Shown here: positions 40,998-50,595 of the stretch, in pieces | Layout of the letters: every line of letters begins with the position of its first letter | How positions within the stretch are numbered: position 1 is the first letter of the stretch | The notes under the pieces: generated by a model | Told to the model about the DNA's origin: nothing | Database searches by the model: none | Seen by the model: the letters and a program-made list of their open reading frames with translations, nothing else | DNA from: Methanocalculus sp. | GTDB taxonomy: Archaea > Halobacteriota > Methanomicrobia > Methanomicrobiales > Methanocorpusculaceae | DNA length: 64,000 bases | Assembly: GCA_013329165.1 (NCBI GenBank) | Contig: DUKV01000007.1 | Location: 1-64,000, forward strand | Direction: 5' to 3' | Program-made: the position numbers and the translations under genes

Positions 40998-43323
40998 AGA
41001 GATCCCTTCTCACACGGGCGATCACATCATCGGCGTTTCTGAAGTATTCCATAAGGATGGCAGAAACATCCTTGTAGTGCCGTATCTTGTGGATTCTCAT
41101 CCATTCAAGCACCTCCTGTCTCCGCTTCAGCTCCTCCTGAATCCTCTCATCATCCCATCCCCGCTCCTCCATGATATCCTCGAGAATGTAGGATTTTCCG
41201 GAATAGGAGATCTCATCGGTGGAAGGTCTCCACCTGAAGACCTCATTGGTGATCAGTTCGTTTGTCCGTGGATCGATATCGAGGATCTCAATGATCTGCT
41301 TGTTTCTCCGGATCCTCTGCCCTCCAACCCGTGCCTGCACCTGGATAGAGACGAGATCGAGTGCAGATAGCATATTCCGGGGTACATTCATCGGCGCATT
41401 CTCAAGCCGGTGTACCACACTCGCCACAGAATCTGCATGGATGGTAGAGTACGTGATATGTCCGGTACTCATCGCCTGGAAGAGTGTCAGCGCCTCCCTC
41501 CCGCGGACCTCACCAACGAGGAGATACTCGGGACGCTGCCTGAGGGCGGCTCTCAGGAGTTCGTAGAGATCAATCTCCCCTCGCCCACCCGTTTCAAAGG
41601 AGTCGCGGGTGACACTTGGGATCCAGTTGGCATGGGGGAGCTTCAGCTCACGGGTATCTTCGAGGGTGATGATCTTTGCAAGCGGAGGCATGAAGAGGGA
41701 GATTGCATTCAGCGAGGTTGTCTTCCCGGACGCCGTCCCTCCTGCAAAGAGGCAGGACTTACCGCTCTCAACGGCAAGCCAGAGAAATGCGATCGAGAGA
41801 GGGGAGAAAGTCTTCCATTCGATGAGATCGGTCGGGGTGATCGGCTCTTCACGGAACTTCCTGATCGTAAAGGTTGATCCATGTGCAGTCACCTCGGTTC
41901 CGAGGGTCATCTGGATACGGGATCCGTCTGACATTGTTGCATCCAGAATCGGCTCCGCAATCGAGATATATTTTCCTGCCTTCTGCGCAAGTTTTGTCAC
42001 AAAAGAGTCGAGATCAGCAGAATCTGTGTAGCAGAGCGTCGTCTTCATCGACTCATAGCGGGTATGATAGACGAAGATCGGCGACTTGAGTCCGTCACAG
42101 GAGATATCCTCAATGAACGGGTCATGCATAATCGGATCGATCAGTCCATCTCCTATGAACTCACAATCCATCCGGTAATGGATCTTCTCCTCTTCGACAG
42201 GACTGAGGCTGAGATCAAAGTCTTCGATGATTTTGCGGCTGGCCTGCCGGAGCAGTTTCCGTGTCTCCTCCCTGGAGAGTCCACGGGTGCTGATATCCAG
42301 TGTCTCAAAGAGCCGGTGCTTAACCTCGTTGTATAACGCTTCTTCGCCTTCTGTCAGCAGGGGCTCTATGACCTGGTAGGTGTATTCATGGGAGAGGACA
42401 TCGTAGAGGATTCTGATGTATGCATACGGCGGGTGGACCGGGTAGAGCTCAACTTCCTCGACACCGGGTGGGGGTGTATATTTGAGATCGAGTAATGGGC
42501 CGTGGGTATCAGGATGGTACTCCTCGCGCAGACGTCTTTTAGGCGAGAGTCTCTGGAGGATTGAGGGTTTTTTCGATCCGATCTCATCCGGAACAGGCTC
42601 ATCATGCTCTGATTGCTTCTCTTTCACGACCTCGTCCGGGATGGGTAGCTGTTTCTTCTCTATAACCACCTCCTGGAGCGGGATTGGATGAGGTGGCTTA
42701 TGATGAATATCTTCGGCTCCCTGATCGTCTGCGCCACCCTTCTCTCCCGGACGCTCATCAGGTACAGGCCATAGAGGTGGTGTTTCCTCTTTGGGGATCG
42801 GGGAGGTTTCCTCCTCTGTTATGGAGTTGATCATGTCGTCCTCATGAGTTGCCGCGATCAGTTCTTCAACAAGGTCTCCAAGATCATCCTCGGTATCCTG
42901 TTTTTTACCCCTCTCTTCAGGTTTCGGCCTCTTCTTCAGGAAAGCGAAGATAGTGCTCCTTTGTCTGTCAATCTCCTCTTCGGGGATCTGTTCTTCCCCG
43001 TTTTTCTCTTCCTGTATGATACTGTGGCGTGTATCATCCTCAGGTTCCGGTATAAGAGATGGCTCTGTTGCACCATACTGATCTCTTCTGATCCTCTGAT
43101 CCCATTGTTTCCCCATCTCTCTGAGAGGATCAGAGTCCTCGTCCAGACTGCTGCCCCATTCTGATCTTCTGCCTGTTCCTTCCTCCCCGCTCTCCGGAGT
43201 CCCGGGCAGTAACCATCCGGGCACAGCCTGATCGCTTTCTCTCCCTGATCCCCCTGCCTCCTCCTCCGTTCTTTTGTTCCATTGGATGAATGAGAAGAAC
43301 CGGTCCTGTATTCGTCTCTTCAT
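40984..43323 (-). CDS. Type IV pilus/secretion ATPase with long charged N-terminus
   Basis: A 779-residue motor ATPase of the TadA/GspE/VirB11 class. The first 280 or so residues are charged and low in complexity (many Glu, Lys, Pro), far longer than in most archaeal relatives. The core has FIEDISCDGLKSPIFVYH, Walker A FAGGTASGKTTSLNA (near residue 530), the Asp box ITLEDTRELKLPHANW, Walker B LLVGEVRGREALTLF and the His box STGHITYSTIHADS. It should power pilin export at the platform made by the two following genes. It overlaps the preceding gene through ATGA. Confidence 0.9.
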   Translation of the reverse strand: MKRRIQDRFFSFIQWNKRTEEEAGGSGRESDQAVPGWLLPGTPESGEEGTGRRSEWGSSLDEDSDPLREMGKQWDQRIRRDQYGATEPSLIPEPEDDTRHSIIQEEKNGEEQIPEEEIDRQRSTIFAFLKKRPKPEERGKKQDTEDDLGDLVEELIAATHEDDMINSITEEETSPIPKEETPPLWPVPDERPGEKGGADDQGAEDIHHKPPHPIPLQEVVIEKKQLPIPDEVVKEKQSEHDEPVPDEIGSKKPSILQRLSPKRRLREEYHPDTHGPLLDLKYTPPPGVEEVELYPVHPPYAYIRILYDVLSHEYTYQVIEPLLTEGEEALYNEVKHRLFETLDISTRGLSREETRKLLRQASRKIIEDFDLSLSPVEEEKIHYRMDCEFIGDGLIDPIMHDPFIEDISCDGLKSPIFVYHTRYESMKTTLCYTDSADLDSFVTKLAQKAGKYISIAEPILDATMSDGSRIQMTLGTEVTAHGSTFTIRKFREEPITPTDLIEWKTFSPLSIAFLWLAVESGKSCLFAGGTASGKTTSLNAISLFMPPLAKIITLEDTRELKLPHANWIPSVTRDSFETGGRGEIDLYELLRAALRQRPEYLLVGEVRGREALTLFQAMSTGHITYSTIHADSVASVVHRLENAPMNVPRNMLSALDLVSIQVQARVGGQRIRRNKQIIEILDIDPRTNELITNEVFRWRPSTDEISYSGKSYILEDIMEERGWDDERIQEELKRRQEVLEWMRIHKIRHYKDVSAILMEYFRNADDVIARVRRDLYEQV

Positions 43324-43934
43324 CAGGCAGCTCCATCAACTGGTATTGTAAGCTCCATATCGCCCCCCGGATATCTGAAGGTCGCTCGTCCTATCAAGCT
43401 GATTCCCTCTCGCAACCTGCATTCGTACTCCCCCTCCAGGAGCCGAAACGATACCTTTCCCTTCTGATCGAGCGTATCTGTTCGGCAGATGCGCCCTTCG
43501 CACCAGAGCTCGATCCTGAGGGGTACCGGTGTTCTCTGGCCAAACGCCACCCTGATCGTAAGCCTGCCGACTCCGGAGGTTTCTGCCGGCGATCTGCCTC
43601 CCCTCCTGTTCCTTACTGCTGCATGTGCAAATAACCGTTCAGGGTGATAGATACGCGCACAGCTGGCGAGACTTTTTGCTTCTGCTACAGATAGAGGAGA
43701 TATTGTGTAGATTGGTTTTGTCGGAAGCCTGAGTACTGCAATATCTCCATAGATCGTTCCTGCGCCATCAGCATATTCAGCACCTGCGGGCTCCCCTGAG
43801 ACGAAGATGACTTGTGCCCGCACCCCGTCAACTTCCATGCAGGAGATCGTGCCGGAAAATTGCCCCCGTACAGCATTCAAAATGCAGTCTGCCAGTTTTC
43901 CTGATCTCTTTCCTGACTCATCTGTATTGGGCAT
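43323..43934 (-). CDS. Hypothetical protein coupled to the pilus ATPase
   Basis: A 203-residue soluble protein of unknown family. The N-terminal half has a beta-rich part (GQFSGTISCMEVDGVRAQVIFVSGEPAGAEYADG, in part) that resembles PATAN/DUF4388-type regulatory segments only weakly. The C-terminal part (RLTIRVAFGQRTPVPLRIELWCEGRICRT, then GKVSFRLLEGEYECRL) resembles a small beta-sandwich. It is first in the minus-strand pilus operon and overlaps the ATPase gene by ATGA, so it is most likely an accessory or regulator of that machine. No signal peptide is seen. Confidence 0.5.
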   Translation of the reverse strand: MPNTDESGKRSGKLADCILNAVRGQFSGTISCMEVDGVRAQVIFVSGEPAGAEYADGAGTIYGDIAVLRLPTKPIYTISPLSVAEAKSLASCARIYHPERLFAHAAVRNRRGGRSPAETSGVGRLTIRVAFGQRTPVPLRIELWCEGRICRTDTLDQKGKVSFRLLEGEYECRLREGISLIGRATFRYPGGDMELTIPVDGAA

Positions 43935-44032
43935 CTGTGTTTCTCCTGCACTCCCGGTTTTCTCCTTTTTGACCTTCTCTCATGAATCGCACGTGATCAT
44001 ACGCAGAGTACCAGTGAATCTATGCCATGCCA

Positions 44033-44040
44033 TATATAAT
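44033..44040 (+). promoter_or_regulatory. TATA box of the prepilin peptidase gene
   Basis: TATATAAT lies 24-31 bp before ATG 44064, with no ribosome site between, again a leaderless arrangement. The minus-strand pilus operon starts on the other side of this 129-bp gap. Confidence 0.55.
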
Positions 44041-44063
44041 CTATCAACCAGAATAGTTCATTT

Positions 44064-44846
44064 ATGATATCGTACCTGGTCATCCCCTTTCTTGTGGTGG
44101 CATTGACATTTCTCTATGGATCTCTTATGGATATCCGCGATCGCCGGGTACCGTTTCGGACATGGTATCCGATGCTCCTTATCTCCCTCCCGTTCACAGG
44201 GTACGTCTATTATCTCCTCTTCCTTGGAGATATCCACTGGTTTTTGATCATTGCCCTGACGACGCTCGTCTTTTCAGGGGTAATGTATGCAATTGCATAT
44301 TTTGGTCTCTTCGGTGGTGCAGATGCCTGGGGACTTATTTTTATCGCCCTCCTGATACCTATCTTTCCATTTGAACCGCTTCTTGGGTACCCCCCGGTTC
44401 CAATCTTTGCCTTCAGTGTCCTCGCAAATGCCCTCATCCTGAACCTCTTCATTCCTGTTTTTCTCTTCCTCTATAATCTGGTGAAAGGGAACCGGGCTCC
44501 GCTTCTGTACATGTTCATCGGTTTTCCGGTTCAATCAGAGAATATCCGTTCTGTCTTTGGCTTTGTAATAGAGGATTTTGAAGAGACAACAGATGGTTTA
44601 AAGCGCCGGTTTATCCCATTTGCAGAGGCGATCAGCAGGATGGCACGGGATGACCGTGTGTACACGCGTGACCTCCGGGAGCACCCTGGTGAGTTCCAGA
44701 AAGAGCTTGCACTGTATACAAAAGCAGGTTCTGTCTGGATATCCTATGGTGTTCCATTCTTTATTCCGATAACCGCCGGGCTGATCGTTTCATGCCTCAT
44801 CGGTGATATACTCTTTACCCTGATGATGGGACTTATGGGGGTCTGA
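44064..44846 (+). CDS. Archaeal prepilin/preflagellin peptidase (A24 family)
   Basis: A membrane aspartic protease that cuts the short positively charged leader of type IV pilin-like proteins. The 260-residue protein has several hydrophobic helices. The first catalytic Asp is in S-L-M-D-I-R-D-R-R-V-P near residues 20-30, and the second in FGLFGGADAW, the GxGD-type site, near 88-97. A 70-residue cytoplasmic insert near the end is longer than in FlaK. It is divergent from the pilus operon, the probable source of its work, and 5 bp before hisI. Confidence 0.88.
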   Translation: MISYLVIPFLVVALTFLYGSLMDIRDRRVPFRTWYPMLLISLPFTGYVYYLLFLGDIHWFLIIALTTLVFSGVMYAIAYFGLFGGADAWGLIFIALLIPIFPFEPLLGYPPVPIFAFSVLANALILNLFIPVFLFLYNLVKGNRAPLLYMFIGFPVQSENIRSVFGFVIEDFEETTDGLKRRFIPFAEAISRMARDDRVYTRDLREHPGEFQKELALYTKAGSVWISYGVPFFIPITAGLIVSCLIGDILFTLMMGLMGV

Positions 44847-44851
44847 TTGGC

Positions 44852-45208
44852 ATGATCGAACTATACTATCAGAACGGGCTCATTCCGGTTGTTGTACAGG
44901 ATGCAGAGACACGTGAGGTGCTGATGGTTGCCTGGGCAGATGAAAAAGCTGTCTCCCTCACACAAAAGACTGGCTATGCCCACTATTACAGCAGAAGCAG
45001 GAAGAAGATATGGAAGAAGGGTGAGGAGAGCGGCCATCTCCAGCGTGTCCTCCAGATCAGGACTGACTGTGATGCTGACACTCTTCTCTATCTTGTCTCA
45101 CAATCTGGTGCTGCCTGCCACCTTGGGTATCGATCCTGCTTCTTCAGGACGCTTGATGGACATGTTCTCTTTGAACGGATGACTGATCCTGAGATGGTAT
45201 ACAAATAG
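44852..45208 (+). CDS. hisI: Phosphoribosyl-AMP cyclohydrolase
   Basis: HisI opens the purine ring of phosphoribosyl-AMP in the third step of histidine synthesis. The 118-residue protein shows VLMVAWADEKAVSLTQKTGYAHYYSRSRKKIWKKGEESGH (in part) and the zinc/magnesium site DCDADTLLYLV with the cysteine in GAACHLGYRSCFFR. It is a single-domain HisI without the HisE part, as in most archaea. It follows the prepilin peptidase by 5 bp, a chance operon. Confidence 0.95.
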   Translation: MIELYYQNGLIPVVVQDAETREVLMVAWADEKAVSLTQKTGYAHYYSRSRKKIWKKGEESGHLQRVLQIRTDCDADTLLYLVSQSGAACHLGYRSCFFRTLDGHVLFERMTDPEMVYK

Positions 45209-45487
45209 ATCCTTTAAAGCCAGTCTTATGCGGATGATGTTTATATTCTAGTATCTCTTACGCTATCATGTAGAGGAAAATAGAATAGTAGAGTCTGACA
45301 TGGATCCCGGGTCAGGCGTATACAATAATAGCGGCGATCCGGGATCTTCGATATCGGAACGTATATGAATAATGGAATTTGTTGGGGCGATATAATACCA
45401 AAATGGCTGAGTATTGCCGATAATGCAAACATCAGCATATTCTCACCCTGATAACCATACAGAAGACCTGATAGTGGAAAGATTTTT
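45209..45487. other. Intergenic region before the PIN-ATPase gene
   Basis: No gene or RNA is recognised in these 279 bases. The inverted repeat GATCCCGG (45303-45310) to CCGGGATC (45339-45346) has 8 perfect pairs with a 28-base loop. TATA-like stretches occur near 45240-45250 and 45378-45390. It is AT-rich towards the downstream gene. Confidence 0.45.
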
Positions 45488-47425
45488 ATGAAACTGGTAC
45501 CTGATACGAGCGTTGTCATTGACGGGCGCATTACCTCAATGATACAGAACGGCGAATGCAAAGGTGCAACAATAATCATTCCTGAAGCTGTTTTTGCGGA
45601 ACTTGAGGCACAGGCAAATCATGGGCGGGAGATTGGGTTCTCCGGACTGACAGAGATTCAGGAACTCTGCCGCATGCGGGATGAAGGATTGATCGAGCTC
45701 AAATTTGTGGGCGAGCGGCCCCGGCTTGAACAGGTCAAGCTCGCAAGCGGCGGTGAGATCGATGCGATGATCCGGAATGCCGCAATCGAATATGATGCAT
45801 CCTTTATGACCTCTGACATCGTTCAGGCTGAAGTTGCACGGGCAAAGGGAATTCCGGTCATCTTCATGAAGGCGCAACAGGAGAACTTCACCCCGCTTGG
45901 TATCGATCACTTCTTTGATGAGAATACTGTGGCAATCTATCTGAAGGAACGGGTGGCTCCGTATGCCAAGAAAGGCCGCCTGAAGGAGATGAGGATCGAG
46001 CAGATTCGCGACTCCCCGATGACCGAGTATGAGCTGAGAAAACTGGCTCAGGAGATTCTTGAACGCGCCAAGCGACACCCGGACGGCTTCATTGAGATCG
46101 AGAAGAAGGGAGTGACGGTCGTCCAGATCGGATCGCTCCGGATCGCAATCACCCGCCGCCCGTTCTCAGATGGGATGGAGATTACCGTCATACGTCCGAT
46201 TGCAGATGTTTCACTTGAGAATTACAGCAAGTCAGATGAGATCAAACGGTCGATCATCAGCGAGCGGTCAGGAACACTCATCGTCGGCCCACCCGGCTCA
46301 GGTAAATCGACACTTGCCCAAAGCATCGCCATCTTCCTTGCAGATTGTAACTATGTTGTGAAGACGATGGAGACCCCACGTGATCTTCAGGTGCCGGATC
46401 ATATCACACAGTACACCGCGCTTGATGGGAATATGGCCTTAACTGCAGAACTTCTCAGTCTTGTCAGGCCTGATTTTGTTGTCTTTGATGAGATACGAAA
46501 GCCTGAAGATTTTCAGATCTACTCTGATCTTCACCTCTCCGGGATTGGCATGATCGGGGTTCTTCATGCACATAAACTACAGGATGCACTCCAGCGTCTC
46601 CTCTCACGGATTGACGTCTATATCCTCCCCCAGGTGATCCCTTCGATCATCTTCGTCTCCGATGGTGAGATTGAACGGGTGTATTCACTCAATCTCTCAA
46701 TCGATCGCCCCTCCGCACTTTCCGGACAGGGAATGGATATCCTTCCGTCCCCGGTTGTCAAGGTGGCAGATAGTGAGACCGGCCTTGTGGTGGTCGAGAT
46801 ATTCCGGTATGGCGGCGAGACGATTGTGTACCCGCTCAACCAGAAGGATGCAATGATCCTGAACACGGAAAATCAGAATCCTGAAAAAAATGATATTCCT
46901 GCCAATGTGAAATCCGAGCCTGATAATCCTCCATCAAGCCCATGGCAGACAATTGAAAAGGAGATCCAGAAAGAGATCGGCAGGTTTACCGAGGGATTAG
47001 TGGATGTCAGGATGATCTCTGACAGCAAAGCATCTGTCTATATTGAAGATCGTGATATTCCGGCTGCAATTGGAAAAGGTGGTAAGAATATCGCTTCTAT
47101 TGTGAATAAGGTCGGTGTTGGCATTGATATCCGCTCGCGAACCGAACTGGATACAGCCCACCAGGTGGAACCTATCGAAGAGCCAACCGTGCAGTCTCCA
47201 GCCACCGGAGGGGTGGCGATCAGAACAGATAAGAAATACCTGATCCTTGCCTGCCCCGAACATGCAAGCAAGATTGTCGATGTCTTCTCAGGCAAGGAAT
47301 ACCTCTTCACCGGAACCGTTGAAGAGAGCGGTGAGATCCTTCTTGCACGGAACAACTCCATTGCCCAGGAGATGATCCGGCGGGATGCAGAGGGTGAAAA
47401 GATTACGGTTCGTCCGGTTGAGTAA
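45488..47425 (+). CDS. PIN domain-ATPase-KH fusion protein
   Basis: The 645-residue archaeal protein joins three domains. Residues 1-130 are a PIN nuclease-type domain (LVPDTSVVIDGRIT with Asp6 and Asp12, later IDAMIRNAA and FMTSDIVQ). Residues 230-430 are a VirB11/PilT-like ATPase with Walker A GPPGSGKST (about 266-274), FVVFDEIRKPEDF and a His box-like IGVLHAHKLQDALQR. Residues 500-560 have a KH motif (IPAAIGKGGKNIASIV). Such fusions (MJ1533 type) occur in most euryarchaea and are thought to act on RNA; the role is not known. It has no neighbour in common function; leuS follows. Confidence 0.88.
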   Translation: MKLVPDTSVVIDGRITSMIQNGECKGATIIIPEAVFAELEAQANHGREIGFSGLTEIQELCRMRDEGLIELKFVGERPRLEQVKLASGGEIDAMIRNAAIEYDASFMTSDIVQAEVARAKGIPVIFMKAQQENFTPLGIDHFFDENTVAIYLKERVAPYAKKGRLKEMRIEQIRDSPMTEYELRKLAQEILERAKRHPDGFIEIEKKGVTVVQIGSLRIAITRRPFSDGMEITVIRPIADVSLENYSKSDEIKRSIISERSGTLIVGPPGSGKSTLAQSIAIFLADCNYVVKTMETPRDLQVPDHITQYTALDGNMALTAELLSLVRPDFVVFDEIRKPEDFQIYSDLHLSGIGMIGVLHAHKLQDALQRLLSRIDVYILPQVIPSIIFVSDGEIERVYSLNLSIDRPSALSGQGMDILPSPVVKVADSETGLVVVEIFRYGGETIVYPLNQKDAMILNTENQNPEKNDIPANVKSEPDNPPSSPWQTIEKEIQKEIGRFTEGLVDVRMISDSKASVYIEDRDIPAAIGKGGKNIASIVNKVGVGIDIRSRTELDTAHQVEPIEEPTVQSPATGGVAIRTDKKYLILACPEHASKIVDVFSGKEYLFTGTVEESGEILLARNNSIAQEMIRRDAEGEKITVRPVE

Positions 47426-47454
47426 CTGAATATGTTTATGAGGGGTGATTTATT

Positions 47455-50241
47455 GTGGGTGATTGCGAACTGAAGCTGTCGGAAGCGGATGTTGAAGAGG
47501 AATGGAGGAATGCATTCCATTCCGATCCATCAGGGAAGGAGAAATACTATATCAATGTCGCCTATCCCTACCCGAGCGGAGCGATGCATGTCGGGCATGG
47601 AAGAACCTACATCGTTCCTGATGTTATAGCCCGGTTCTGGAGGATGAGAGGGCGGCAGGTTCTCTATCCGATGGCTTTCCATGTGACCGGATCTCCGGTC
47701 ATCGGCATCTCACAACGGATTGCACGTGGCGATGCGAAGACTCTTTCATTGTACCGGGATCTCTATAAAGTCCCACAGGATGTCATTGAACGGTTCTCGG
47801 ATCCCCTTGCGATAGTCGATCATTTCTCAAACGAGTACGAGCGGGTAATGCGGAGACTCGGCCTCTCGATCGACTGGCGCCGGAGGTTTACGACAATCCT
47901 ACCCCAGTACTCAAAATTCATCGAGTGGCAGTACCATCACTTAAATAGCCAGGGCAGGGTTGTCAGGGGGGAGCATCCCGTCAAATACTGCCCCCAGTGC
48001 GATAACCCGGTCGGCGACCATGATCTCCTTGAAGGCGATAAGGCGGAGGTCGTCAAATTCATATTCGTTCATTTTGAATCAGATGGCTTCCTGATCCCCT
48101 GCGCGACACTCCGTCCTGAGACGATCTACGGTGTGACCAACCTCTGGATCAACCCGGATGTCCGGTATGTGAAGGCGGATGTCGATGGCACAGTCTGGCT
48201 CCTCTCACAGGAGGCAGCTGATAAGCTGGCACTCCAGAAACATCAGGTTTCAATCGTCGGCGAGGTAGATGGGGCTGACCTCATCGGGAAGGCTGTCTCC
48301 CATCCCCTCTGTGGATCTGTGCGGATTCTTCCGGCAGGGTTTGTGGACCCTGATATGGGATCCGGTATCGTGATGAGCGTTCCGGCACATGCTCCATTCG
48401 ACTATATCGCACTTGTGGATCTTCAGAAGAAAGGGGAATATACGGATATCGCGCCGGTACCTCTCATCCAGGTCGATGGATATGGCGAGATACCGGCGAA
48501 AGAGGCGGTGATCCGGCACAACATTGTCGACCAGCATGATCCGAAGATGGACGAGGTGACCCAGGAGGTCTATTCTGCCGAGTTCTCACGGGGAAAACTC
48601 CTTGCACGATGTGGGGACCATGAAGGAAAACCTGTTCGTGTCGCACGTGAGGATGTTGGCGCTATCATGGAGGCGGAGTATGGATCGATCTGGTTCTATG
48701 ACTTCGATCAGCAACCGGTCGTCTGCCGGTGCGGAAGCCGTGCTTTTGTCAGGATTCTTGATGATCAATGGTTCCTTACCTACAGTGATCCGGAATGGAA
48801 ACAGCAGGTGCATGATCAGATAGAGAAGATCTCACTTGTCCCACCTGAGGTGCGGGCCGAGTTTGACCGCACAGTTGACTGGCTGAAGGACTGGGCATGT
48901 ACCCGCCGTGTCGGGCTTGGTACACGGGTTCCATGGGATCCGAAATGGCTCTTTGAGCCGCTCTCGGACTCGACACTCTACATGGCATACTATACGATCG
49001 CCCACCGGATCAGTGAGATTCCTTCCGATGCCCTCACACCTGAGGTATTCGATTACATCTTCCTAGGGAGAGGAGAGCCTGAAGGTGTTGACAGAGCGAT
49101 CCTTGATGAACTGAGATCCGAGTTCCTCTACTGGTACCCCTATAACTACCGTTTCTCGGCAAAAGACCTCATCTCAAACCACCTCACCTTCCAGCTCTTC
49201 CATCACCGCGCCATCTTCCCCGATGAACTCCAGCCGAAAGGGCTGGTCGTCTTCGGCATGGGGCTTCTGGATGGAGCAAAGATGTCATCCTCCAAGGGAA
49301 ATGTCTTCCTCCTGGAAGACGCTGCTCAGGAATTTGGCGCGGATACGGTTCGTATGTTTCTGGTCGGGTCAGCCGAGCCGTGGCAGGATTTTGACTGGAG
49401 AAATGAGCTGGTATCGTCTGTTAGAAAACAGATCGAACGGCTGATCACGTATGTTCAAGAGTCAAAGGATGCAACAGGCACCTATGATGTCGATGCATGG
49501 CTCTCCTCCCGCCTCCAGCGCCGGATCCAAAAAATGACCGAGGCACTCGAGCTCTTCCAGACACGGCAGGCACTCCAGGAGGCGTTCTTTGGGATTGAGT
49601 CCGATCTGAAGTGGTATCGCCGGCGTCTGCCTGCCGGTTCCTCCGGTGGCGCCGTGCTCCGTGATGTCGCAGATACCTGGATCAGGCTCCTCGCGCCGAT
49701 CATCCCCTTCACTTGCGAATCACTCTGGCGCGAGAATGGCCATGACGGGCTTGTCTCCTATGCAGAGTGGCCGGTTCCTGATGAGAACCGGATCAACCCT
49801 GAAATAGAGCTTGCAGAAGAGTTAATTGTACGAACCGTCGAAGATATCGAGTCAATTATGAAAATTCTTCCGGTTACAGCAGAAAAACTTACTCTCCTGA
49901 TCACTCCTGAATGGAAGAACGAGATCTTCAGGCGGGTTGCAGCTGCAGAAGACCGGAGATCGGTGACAAAAGAGCTGATGAAGGACGAATCGATGAGAAA
50001 GCGTGGGAAAGAGGCGGCAAATGCAGTTCCACAGGTGATTAAGCTGATCCACAGCCTTCCCCCGACGCTTGTCGATCAAATCTCAACACGTGCGCCCGAC
50101 GAGCATGCAGTCTTTTCACAGGCTGCTTCCTTTATTGAGCGGGAGTTCTCGGTGAAGGTACGGATTCTGCATGCTGAATCGAGCGGCCATGCAAAAGCGG
50201 GGATGGCACTCCCCTTCAAGCCAGCGATAGTAATAGAGTAA
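47455..50241 (+). CDS. leuS: Leucine-tRNA ligase
   Basis: Charges tRNA-Leu with leucine. The 928-residue archaeal-type enzyme has YPYPSGAMHVGHGRTY (HIGH-equivalent HVGH) near the start and DGAKMSSSKGNVFLL (KMSKS-equivalent) in the second half. The editing (CP1) domain lies between (TLRPETIYGVTNLWIN holds the T-rich editing loop). The C-terminal domain ends with a short archaeal tail. GTG 47455 is the start; GGGGTGAT precedes it by 7 bases. It is preceded by the PIN-ATPase gene at 29 bp. Confidence 0.97.
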   Translation: MGDCELKLSEADVEEEWRNAFHSDPSGKEKYYINVAYPYPSGAMHVGHGRTYIVPDVIARFWRMRGRQVLYPMAFHVTGSPVIGISQRIARGDAKTLSLYRDLYKVPQDVIERFSDPLAIVDHFSNEYERVMRRLGLSIDWRRRFTTILPQYSKFIEWQYHHLNSQGRVVRGEHPVKYCPQCDNPVGDHDLLEGDKAEVVKFIFVHFESDGFLIPCATLRPETIYGVTNLWINPDVRYVKADVDGTVWLLSQEAADKLALQKHQVSIVGEVDGADLIGKAVSHPLCGSVRILPAGFVDPDMGSGIVMSVPAHAPFDYIALVDLQKKGEYTDIAPVPLIQVDGYGEIPAKEAVIRHNIVDQHDPKMDEVTQEVYSAEFSRGKLLARCGDHEGKPVRVAREDVGAIMEAEYGSIWFYDFDQQPVVCRCGSRAFVRILDDQWFLTYSDPEWKQQVHDQIEKISLVPPEVRAEFDRTVDWLKDWACTRRVGLGTRVPWDPKWLFEPLSDSTLYMAYYTIAHRISEIPSDALTPEVFDYIFLGRGEPEGVDRAILDELRSEFLYWYPYNYRFSAKDLISNHLTFQLFHHRAIFPDELQPKGLVVFGMGLLDGAKMSSSKGNVFLLEDAAQEFGADTVRMFLVGSAEPWQDFDWRNELVSSVRKQIERLITYVQESKDATGTYDVDAWLSSRLQRRIQKMTEALELFQTRQALQEAFFGIESDLKWYRRRLPAGSSGGAVLRDVADTWIRLLAPIIPFTCESLWRENGHDGLVSYAEWPVPDENRINPEIELAEELIVRTVEDIESIMKILPVTAEKLTLLITPEWKNEIFRRVAAAEDRRSVTKELMKDESMRKRGKEAANAVPQVIKLIHSLPPTLVDQISTRAPDEHAVFSQAASFIEREFSVKVRILHAESSGHAKAGMALPFKPAIVIE

Positions 50242-50245
50242 AAAA

Positions 50246-50560
50246 TTATTCTTCTTTTGGCTTTGCCCGTTTCACCCGTTCTTTTGTCGAAAAGCCGGTG
50301 AGGAGATCGAGGTATTGCCTGAATTTTCTATTGGAGTCAAGAATATCCTCGTCAGCTGCTGTGATGTCAGATTCTGTATCAACAAACGCTGTTTTGTTCT
50401 TCTCACCCGGCCAGACCTCCAGCTGCTTTATCGCCTTATAGGAGATGATGTAATGCCCCTCTTTTTCTTCCGGTTCAACACCGAAGATCTCCACGAACCC
50501 TTTTGCCATCCGTTCCTCAAGGTCTTTTGTCTGACCTCTTTTAACTGGATATTCCTGCAT
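50246..50560 (-). CDS. DUF5611-type small archaeal protein
   Basis: A 104-residue protein: YPVKRGQTKDLEERMAKGFVEIFGVEPEEKEGHYIISYKAIKQLEVWPGEKNKTAFVDTES (in part) followed by RKFRQYLDLLTGFSTKERVKRAKPK. This order matches the archaeal DUF5611 family, found almost only in methanogens; function unknown. The C-terminus is basic and likely exposed. Convergent with leuS (4 bp) and divergent from the PAC2 gene with 35 bp between starts. Confidence 0.6.
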   Translation of the reverse strand: MQEYPVKRGQTKDLEERMAKGFVEIFGVEPEEKEGHYIISYKAIKQLEVWPGEKNKTAFVDTESDITAADEDILDSNRKFRQYLDLLTGFSTKERVKRAKPKEE

Positions 50561-50595
50561 AGTATTAATGTAGGTGGGGCGTCTATGTAATTTTA

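Noticed and set aside
45241-45579. Minus-strand 112-codon frame before the PIN-ATPase gene
   Set aside because: It runs antisense into the start of a well-supported gene and looks like random translation.
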